NCBI GenBank assembly: GCA_900545075.1
Contig: UQXT01000088.1
Span: 1-8,190 of the forward strand
Source: an uncultured Collinsella sp.
Lineage (GTDB): Bacteria; Actinomycetota; Coriobacteriia; Coriobacteriales; Coriobacteriaceae
Reading direction: 5' to 3'
DNA length: 8,190 nt
The position numbers and the translations under genes were made by a program. Positions 5,877 through 8,190 of this stretch are shown one piece after another. Each line of letters starts with the position of its first letter. Position 1 is the stretch's first letter. Below the pieces are notes generated by a model. The model was not told the origin of the DNA. It made no database searches and saw only the letters and a list, made by a program, of their open reading frames with translations.

Positions 5877-5894
5877 TACCGAGTGGACTCGGTA
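5877..5894 (-). other. 8-bp inverted repeat between the ATPase gene and spoVS
   Basis: TACCGAGT and ACTCGGTA form a perfect 8-bp palindrome around 2 nt, just after the ATPase stop codon (TAG at 5903-5901). In RNA it could fold as a 5- or 6-bp stem with a 4- to 6-nt loop. No uridine run follows, so it is not a standard intrinsic terminator. An RNA processing site, mRNA-stabilising hairpin or protein operator are possible readings. Confidence 0.4.
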
Positions 5895-5900
5895 AAGGCA

Positions 5901-6986
5901 CTATTCCTCTTTGGCAAGATCGAAGGTCACAGTGATTCGATCACGCGAAACACGAATCTTTGGGTCGCCGCAAAGGTTGAGATAGTACCGGGCGGCAAGG
6001 TCATTAAAGTCACGCTCCACAGCACGCGAAAACTGTGCCATGTCATCCTTGGCAATACGTAGCCCGCGACGATCCTTCGCAAGATCGACAGGAGCCGGCG
6101 CATGCGAGGACGAATCACGCTCGCGCAGCAGACGCGCGGTCACACCGCGAACGGGCTTAATCTGCCCTGCCAAAATGCGATGAGCCGTGCGCTCGGACAT
6201 CTCAAGACCCAAACCCGAACAGATACGGATAAAGTCCTCGGCATCAGAGGCAAGGCCTAAACGATCGACAACCGGAAGCTCACTCTCGTCATCAATGAAC
6301 AGGAGACGCGACGTATCGAGCCGACTTGACGCCTGAGCATAAAGGGTCGCGGCAATCTCAGACGGAGAACCAAGATAGACATCGCAACCACGCAACTCCT
6401 CGAGCGCAAACTCACAAGCAGCGCGAATAATATTATGCGGGCCGCGAGCACAGACATAACGTCCGTCCTCATCCTTGACGGCCTGGGGCCAGCTGGACTG
6501 ATCGGCACGCTCACTGAGGCGGTCGGCCGCAACGCTCACCTTAAAGGCCGAGCCAAGGTCGACACCAGACGTGACCACACGGGCCTCGTCGGTGTTCTGC
6601 TTGATCGAAAACAATGCCATGCCACGACCGTGAACGCCCCAACGGTCCATCTTCATGCTCTCGAGCTTGGAGGTAACGCGGGCATCGAAGATTCGCTCTT
6701 GCATATCCTGCGGAACGCCCGAACCGTTATCCAGAAAGACAAGCGTGCGGACGCCATCTTCCTTGGTCGTGGCGAGATAGACCTTGTCGGCGCCGGCATC
6801 GCGAGCATTACGGAGCATTTCGATGACGATATCCTCGACATGCTGAATGTCGTGCTTTGCCTGGCGCCGCTCGGCCTCCGAAACGCGGAGGCGGACATAC
6901 CCCTCGCCAAGGTTCTCCTCGACGCGAAGGTTGCCCTCCCCCGACATCGACGCGATAAATGAGATGAGCTCGTTCGCGTCGCTCAT
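5901..6986 (-). CDS. GHKL-fold ATPase with MutL-like motifs, function unknown
   Basis: A 361-residue cytoplasmic protein with no signal peptide, membrane segment or histidine-kinase phosphoacceptor domain. The GHKL ATP-binding fold is visible: N box IEMLRNARDAGAD (residues 55-67) with likely catalytic Glu56 and Mg-binding Asn60, then FLDNGSGVP (84-92), then a lid and glycine motif (ARVTSKLES, WGVHGRGMALFSI, 102-128). The order DAGA, DNGSG, TSK and G-x-x-G-R-x-x-A-L-x-S-I is more like MutL than a sensor kinase. There is no MutL transducer or endonuclease domain. The C-terminal half (about 200-361) is one I do not recognise; it contains CDVYLGSPSEIAATLY and a basic stretch RTAHRILAGQIKPVRG. The start is one base after the rny stop with no clear ribosome site, so translation is probably coupled to rny. 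A role tied to RNase Y or SpoVS is inference from context. Automatic annotation would probably say ATP-binding protein or histidine kinase. Confidence 0.82.
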   Translation of the reverse strand: MSDANELISFIASMSGEGNLRVEENLGEGYVRLRVSEAERRQAKHDIQHVEDIVIEMLRNARDAGADKVYLATTKEDGVRTLVFLDNGSGVPQDMQERIFDARVTSKLESMKMDRWGVHGRGMALFSIKQNTDEARVVTSGVDLGSAFKVSVAADRLSERADQSSWPQAVKDEDGRYVCARGPHNIIRAACEFALEELRGCDVYLGSPSEIAATLYAQASSRLDTSRLLFIDDESELPVVDRLGLASDAEDFIRICSGLGLEMSERTAHRILAGQIKPVRGVTARLLRERDSSSHAPAPVDLAKDRRGLRIAKDDMAQFSRAVERDFNDLAARYYLNLCGDPKIRVSRDRITVTFDLAKEE

Positions 6987-6987
6987 G

Positions 6988-8190
6988 TTATTTAGCGATA
7001 TCGACAGCGCGGCTCTCGCGAATCACGACGACGCGCACCTGACCGGGATACTCCATCTCTTCCTCGATCTGATGGGCGATATCGTGCGCAAGCACCGTGG
7101 ACTGGGCATCGGAGATCTTGTCCGGCTGGACCATGACATGAACCTCGCGACCGGCCTGCATGGCATAGGTACGCTCGACGCCGTTGTGAGAGTTGGCGAT
7201 CTCCTCGAGCTTCTCAAGGCGCTTGATGTAATTCTCGGCCGACTCGCGGCGGGCACCGGGACGAGAAGCGGAGACGGCATCGGCAGCCTGGACCAGAACG
7301 TCGAGCACCGTGTTGGGGTCGACATCGGCATGATGGGCCTCGATCGCGTGAACGATAACGGGCTTCTCGCCATAACGGCGGGCAAGCTCGGCGCCAATCA
7401 CAGCATGCGGACCCTCAACGTCGTGGTCGATGGCCTTGCCCAGGTCGTGCAGAAGACCGGCGCGCTTGGCGGTCACAACATCCAGACCAAGCTCGGAGGC
7501 CATAACGCCACACAGGTCGGAGACCTCAAGCGAGTGCTGCAGCACGTTCTGACCAAACGAGGTGCGATAGCGCAGAGCGCCCAGGGTCTTGACGATCTCG
7601 GGATGCAGGTCGTGAATGCCGGTATCGAAGGCAGCCTGCTCGCCAGCCTCGCGCACGCGCTGCTGAACCAGGTCGGCAGCCTTGTGATACATCTCCTCGA
7701 TGCGGGCGGGGTGAATGCGGCCGTCGGCGATGAGGTTCTCGAGGGCAACACGAGCGGTCTCACGACGGACCGGGTCGAAGCTCGAAAGAACGACGGTCTC
7801 GGGCGTATCGTCGATCACGAGGTTGACACCGGAAACCTGCTCGAAGGTCCGGATGTTGCGACCCTCGCGACCGATGATACGGCCCTTGAGGTCATCAGAG
7901 GGAATGTGCACGGAGGTAACGGTGACCTCGGCTGTGTGGTCGGCAGCGCAGCGCTGAATCGCCAGGGACAGAATCTCCTGGGCGGTCTTGTGGCACTCGG
8001 CGCGAACCTGCTGCTCGGACTCGCGAATGATCGTGGCGGCCTCGTGGGTGACCTCGCCGCGAACCTTATCGAGGAGCTCCTTGTGGGCGTCCTCGCGGGT
8101 AAGGTCGGCAATACGCTCGAGCTCGGAGGTCTGCTTAGTGCAGAGCTCCTCAAGCTCGCGAGAGCGCTTCTCGACCTGACCGGCCTGGCT
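6988..8190 (-). CDS. rny: Ribonuclease Y, 5' end missing beyond window
   Basis: The last 400 codons are visible; the frame stays open to the right edge. Full RNase Y is about 510-530 residues, so the N-terminal membrane anchor and start of the coiled coil are missing. Visible residues 1-80 are a charged coiled coil (SQAGQVEKRSRELEELCTKQ onwards). A KH RNA-binding domain follows (SVHIPSDDLKGRIIGREGRN, about 92-155). The HD phosphohydrolase domain has QHSLEV (His219), LLHDLGKA (His248, Asp249), EAHHAD and the conserved AADAVSASRPGAR, so the metal site looks intact. RNase Y is a membrane-bound endonuclease that starts mRNA decay in many Gram-positives. The GTG at 7911 could be mistaken for a start but sits inside the KH domain, and the upstream frame clearly continues RNase Y. 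The TAA stop at 6990-6988 is one base from the ATPase start. rny appears to be at or near the head of the minus-strand operon; its promoter is outside the window. Confidence 0.96.
   Translation of the reverse strand, partial: SQAGQVEKRSRELEELCTKQTSELERIADLTREDAHKELLDKVRGEVTHEAATIIRESEQQVRAECHKTAQEILSLAIQRCAADHTAEVTVTSVHIPSDDLKGRIIGREGRNIRTFEQVSGVNLVIDDTPETVVLSSFDPVRRETARVALENLIADGRIHPARIEEMYHKAADLVQQRVREAGEQAAFDTGIHDLHPEIVKTLGALRYRTSFGQNVLQHSLEVSDLCGVMASELGLDVVTAKRAGLLHDLGKAIDHDVEGPHAVIGAELARRYGEKPVIVHAIEAHHADVDPNTVLDVLVQAADAVSASRPGARRESAENYIKRLEKLEEIANSHNGVERTYAMQAGREVHVMVQPDKISDAQSTVLAHDIAHQIEEEMEYPGQVRVVVIRESRAVDIAK

Noticed and set aside
6435..6962. A 175-codon plus-strand open frame opposite the ATPase gene
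   Set aside because: It is antisense to the conserved GHKL motifs and shows no domain or start signal of its own.

Overview
This window looks like a stretch of core chromosome from a Gram-positive bacterium of moderately high GC. The gene content (a Gram-positive style LexA operator, RNase Y, SpoVS, and an MiaB-MiaA-HflX block without Hfq) fits Coriobacteriia, with a Collinsella-like organism as my best guess. That assignment is an inference from gene content and codon usage; no database was searched. I see no phage, insertion sequence, CRISPR, rRNA or tRNA. Coding density is very high, and the only gap over 100 bp is the regulated region at 351-513.

Left part (1-1862): a divergent SOS locus. 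A LysM protein with one membrane segment runs leftwards off the window edge (1-350, minus strand). lexA (514-1158) and a DUF1624 membrane protein (1158-1862) run rightwards, joined by a TAATG stop/start overlap. The intergenic region carries three LexA-box-like sites starting at 421, 449 and 477, exactly 28 bp apart. The middle site fills the spacer of a good minus-strand promoter (TTGACA, 16 bp, GATAAT) for the LysM gene. This matches the lexA/yneA arrangement of Bacillus and the lexA/divS and lexA/Rv2719c arrangements of actinobacteria, where the divergent gene encodes an SOS-induced division inhibitor.

Right part (8190 down to 1847, minus strand): one compact gene string in the order rny (5' end missing), a GHKL-fold ATPase, spoVS, miaB, miaA, hflX. 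Junctions are tight: a 1-nt gap at rny/ATPase and 1-nt TAATG overlaps at miaB/miaA and miaA/hflX. The only spacers are 74 bp before spoVS and about 60 bp before miaB. No convincing transcription terminator is visible. hflX and the DUF1624 gene converge and overlap by 16 bp.

Functionally, the right block deals with RNA turnover and translation: RNase Y starts mRNA decay, MiaA and MiaB make the ms2i6A37 modification of tRNA, and HflX splits stalled ribosomes. The left block couples DNA damage to the cell envelope. The least understood parts are the ATPase between rny and spoVS, whose motifs resemble MutL more than a histidine kinase, and the DUF1624 protein translationally coupled to lexA.
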